A stretch of 33,671 bases of DNA from positions 1-33,671 of the forward strand of contig VBDU01000061.1 in NCBI GenBank assembly GCA_005883625.1, given 5' to 3'. Made by a program: the position numbers and the translations under genes. Of the stretch, positions 31,281 through 33,671 are shown piece after piece (within the stretch, counting starts at the first letter, position 1; each line of letters opens with the position of its first letter). The notes beneath the pieces are model-generated. The model did not search any database. It saw nothing but the letters and a program-made list of their open reading frames with translations, and was not told the DNA's origin. Origin of the DNA: Chloroflexota bacterium (lineage in GTDB: Bacteria; Chloroflexota; Limnocylindria; P2-11E).

Positions 31281-32747
31281 CTAGTCGTCGCGCACGGAAG
31301 CAAGACGCTCGGCGAGCGCGATGAGCGTGCGCACGGCGGGCCCCTGGGGACCCTTGGGAGCGAAGGCGCGGTCGCGATCGAACCAGTCCGTCCCGGCGAT
31401 GTCCAGGTGGGCCCACTCGGTCCCGTCCTCCACGGCCGAGTCCAGGAACGCCGCCGCCTTGATCGCGCCGCCTTCACGGCCGGCGCTGTTGCGGATGTCG
31501 GCGACCTCGCCCTTGATCTCGTCGCGGTATTCGTCGGTCAGCGGCATCGGCCACATCCGATCCCCCGCGTCGTTCCCGACCGCGCGCACCAGATCCACGA
31601 ACGAGTCGGGCTTGCCGAAAAGACCGGTGAAGTGATGGCCGAGCGCGACCGCGATCGCACCCGTGAGCGTGGCCACGTCGACGACGCGCTTGGCGCCCTC
31701 GCGCTGCGCGTACGTGATGCCGTCCACGAGCACGAGCCGGCCTTCGGCGTCGGTGTTGATCACCTCGACCGTCTTGCCGCTCATCGCGGTGAAGACGTCG
31801 CCGGGCTTCGTCGCGCCCCCGCCCGGAAGGTTCTCGGTGCACGGCGCCACGGCGATGACGTTCACCTTCAGCTTGAGCTTGCCGATCGCGCTGAGCGCCG
31901 CGATGACCGATGCGGCGCCCGTCATGTCCGCCTTCATGTGGTGCATGTTCTCGGCGGGCTTGATCGAGATCCCGCCCGAGTCGAACGTGATCCCCTTCCC
32001 CACGAGCGCGAGGTCGTAGCCCGAGCGGCCCCGTCCGTTGTGCCGCATGACGATGAGGCGCGGCGGCTCGTGGCTTCCCTGCGCGACCGAGAGGTAGCTG
32101 TTCATGCCGAGCGCGCGGCAGCGCCGCTCGTCGAGGATCTCGACCTTCACGCCGGCCTCTTTCGCGAGCGCGCGCGCGGCCTCGGCCACGAGCGTGGGCG
32201 TCATCTTGTTCGCGGGCTCGTTCGCGAGACGCCGCGCCACGTTCACCGCGTCGCCGATGGCGGTCCCGCGCTCGATCGCGCCGCCGACGGCCTCCTCGGT
32301 GACGAGCGCGACGCGATCGATCTCGGGGAGCCGGCGCTCGTCGCCATTCGTGCGATGGACTTCCGGCCGCCACATCGCGTAGATCGCGCCCTCCACCGCC
32401 GCCTGCGCCCCGCGCTCCTCGCCGACGCGCGCGGAAGCGACGGCGATGGCGACGCTGCGGACGTTCGCGCGCCACAGCGCGCGGATCCCAGCGCTCGCGA
32501 CCCTGCGGGCGCGCTCCATGTCGAAGTCGGCGCTCTTGCCCGCGCCCACGAGGACGAGCCGCGGCTCCGCGTGATGCGTGTTGACGCCGAAGAGCCGGCC
32601 GGTCCCGCGCTCGGTCTTGGCGATGCGCTCGATCGTCGAGCGGGTGGCGCGCGGCAGCCACTTCGGGGGCGGGGCGTCCTGGAACAGCGGGACGATCACG
32701 GCGTCGACGGCGCCGACCTGCGACGGACGCACCGCGCGGAACTTCAT
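31281..32747 (-). CDS. pepA: Leucyl (cytosol) aminopeptidase, M17 family
   Basis: A 488-aa bimetal aminopeptidase of usual length that removes N-terminal residues from peptides in the cytoplasm. Seen: LVGKGITFDSGGISIKPA (metal-binding Lys and Asp), MHHMKADMTGAA, VIAVAPCTENLPGGGATKPG, NTDAEGRLVLVD (the M17 signature with metal ligands and catalytic Arg), and the C-terminal EWAHLDIAGTDWF. ATG 32747 overlaps the selB stop (ATGA), so it is translated in step with SelB; the functional link is unclear. The helicase start lies 39 nt downstream on the same strand. Confidence 0.95.
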   Translation of the reverse strand: MKFRAVRPSQVGAVDAVIVPLFQDAPPPKWLPRATRSTIERIAKTERGTGRLFGVNTHHAEPRLVLVGAGKSADFDMERARRVASAGIRALWRANVRSVAIAVASARVGEERGAQAAVEGAIYAMWRPEVHRTNGDERRLPEIDRVALVTEEAVGGAIERGTAIGDAVNVARRLANEPANKMTPTLVAEAARALAKEAGVKVEILDERRCRALGMNSYLSVAQGSHEPPRLIVMRHNGRGRSGYDLALVGKGITFDSGGISIKPAENMHHMKADMTGAASVIAALSAIGKLKLKVNVIAVAPCTENLPGGGATKPGDVFTAMSGKTVEVINTDAEGRLVLVDGITYAQREGAKRVVDVATLTGAIAVALGHHFTGLFGKPDSFVDLVRAVGNDAGDRMWPMPLTDEYRDEIKGEVADIRNSAGREGGAIKAAAFLDSAVEDGTEWAHLDIAGTDWFDRDRAFAPKGPQGPAVRTLIALAERLASVRDD

Positions 32748-33671
32748 CTCGGCTGGCCCTCTCTTCCTCGGACGAGCGTGTGCAGGCGCTCTCGGGCGTG
32801 GTCGGGATCGAGCACGAGGATACGGTCGTCGCCGCTCCGGCGCGTCAGGCCGTGATCGTCGAGGAACTGCAGGAGCGGGAGGACGTGCTTGCGGCTCGAC
32901 GCGGTGAGGTCGCGGGCGCGGGACACGGTGATCGTGCGGTGCTCCGCGAGCTCGCTGATCACCGCGTCGCCGAATCGCGCCACCGCGTCGGGCAGGAACA
33001 CGGCCTCGGTGCCGATCCGCACGAGCTCGCCACGTTCGGCGAGCGCGACGACGAGCTCGCGGTCGAGGCCGAAGTCCGCCTCGAGCGAGGCCGGTGAGGG
33101 AGGCTGCAGCGGCTGGCGCCCGATGGCGTCGCGCGCGCGCTGCCACGCCGTCCGCTGCGCCTCGGTCAGCTCCGGCCGGTGCGCCGGGAGCGCGAGCGCG
33201 CTCCCCCGCTCCGCGATGCGACCCTCGGCGACGAGCGCACCGATGAGGGCGTTGAACCGCTTCGGGGTGAGGCCCAGCGCCGAACGGAGCTCCTCGCGCG
33301 GTGCGCCCGGGCGCAATGGCGAACGGCGGTGGGCCTGCGCGAGGCCGCGCTCGACGCGCAGCGCCAGCGCCTCGTAGCCCTCGCGCGCCAGGAGCGCGTC
33401 GCCGAGCGGCACGGCGCGGCCACCGGCGACGAGCGCCGCGACCGCGGCGTCGCGCTCCTCCGCGCCCAGGCCGGCGCGATCGGCCGCCTCGTCCGCCGTG
33501 CGGGGGGCGTCGAGCGCCGCGAGGAGCCGCGACGCGGGGGTCGGCGCCGTGCGCCGCTCGAGCGAGGCGACCGAGGCTGCCCCGCGCCGCAGCCGCTCGC
33601 CCGACGCGTCGGCGATCACGCCGCCCCCGAGCGTTTCCGGCGGCGACGGGCGGCGGATGACGAACCGGTCG
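32744..33671 (-). CDS. selB: Selenocysteine-specific elongation factor SelB, C-terminal part (runs off right edge)
   Basis: The minus-strand frame is open to the right edge; the first visible residues are DRFVIRRPSPPETLGGGVIAD, the end of SelB domain 3 (RFxxRxxSPxxTxGGG). Then follow winged-helix domains, ending in ELVVALAERGELVRIGTEAV and VSRARDLTASSRKHVLPLLQ, typical of the C-terminal mRNA-hairpin-binding winged helices. SelB delivers Sec-tRNA to UGA codons at SECIS hairpins. The GTPase domain is outside the window. Apparent starts within the frame (GTG 33619) are internal. Presence implies the genome encodes selenoproteins; none is recognised here. Its TGA overlaps the pepA ATG. Confidence 0.92.
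   Translation of the reverse strand, partial: DRFVIRRPSPPETLGGGVIADASGERLRRGAASVASLERRTAPTPASRLLAALDAPRTADEAADRAGLGAEERDAAVAALVAGGRAVPLGDALLAREGYEALALRVERGLAQAHRRSPLRPGAPREELRSALGLTPKRFNALIGALVAEGRIAERGSALALPAHRPELTEAQRTAWQRARDAIGRQPLQPPSPASLEADFGLDRELVVALAERGELVRIGTEAVFLPDAVARFGDAVISELAEHRTITVSRARDLTASSRKHVLPLLQFLDDHGLTRRSGDDRILVLDPDHARERLHTLVRGREGQPR

Overview
The window is GC-rich (about 70% by eye) and gene-dense. It has no rRNA, CRISPR array or recognisable insertion sequence. The gene content suggests a bacterium of the Chloroflexota or a neighbouring soil/sediment phylum: a TrpE of the fused TrpE(G) type behind a T-box, a tilS-ftsH pair, DUF4395, DUF1461 and DUF1992 proteins, an Os1348/NHLP-like small peptide, SelB, and many GTGA/ATGA gene overlaps. 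That placement is an inference; no marker gene settles it.

Left region (1-6.4 kb): the N-terminus of trpE runs off the left edge behind a complete tryptophan T-box leader. Next are a small HExxH protein, a DUF1992 protein, and a two-gene operon (ATP-grasp ligase, DUF4395-thioredoxin membrane protein). This operon is divergent, across a perfect 10-bp inverted repeat, from a protein joining two cyclic-nucleotide domains, a PqqD-like domain and an M50-like membrane protease. The protease gene converges, with overlapping stop codons, on a GTGA-coupled pair: thpR and an 83-aa peptide resembling the leaders of NHLP-type RiPP precursors. This is my best candidate for an undescribed system.

Middle left (6.6-12 kb, minus strand): a class-A beta-lactamase-like serine hydrolase, ftsB, an initiator tRNA, an HNH endonuclease, a second CAU tRNA that ends three bases before the tilS start codon, tilS, ftsH and a 48-aa membrane peptide. 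FtsH appears to start at CTG and lacks about 44 residues covering the pore loop and Walker B.

Middle (12-15.2 kb, plus strand): a complete polar amino-acid ABC importer (ATPase, lipoprotein receptor, two permeases). Its start is only 29 bp from the divergent hydrolase gene.

Middle right (15.2-26.9 kb, minus strand): a twelve-gene, nearly gapless operon: rmuC, a membrane protein, an M20 amidohydrolase, a methyltransferase, a D-aminoacylase, DUF1611 (DgcN-like), an enolase-superfamily racemase/epimerase (DgcA-like), DUF1461, a CpaE-like ATPase, murI, ychF and a PfkB kinase. Several members fit D-glutamate or D-amino-acid turnover.

Right region: an MFS transporter that seems to lack TM7, a UvrD-like helicase fused to a Fe-S PD-(D/E)XK nuclease, a PepA-type leucyl aminopeptidase, and the C-terminal part of SelB running off the right edge.

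Expression signals: many operon-leading genes have a TANNNT box 6-10 bases before the start codon and no Shine-Dalgarno sequence, which points to leaderless mRNAs. At least three genes (ftsH, the methyltransferase, murI) have no ATG, GTG or TTG compatible with their conserved N-terminus.
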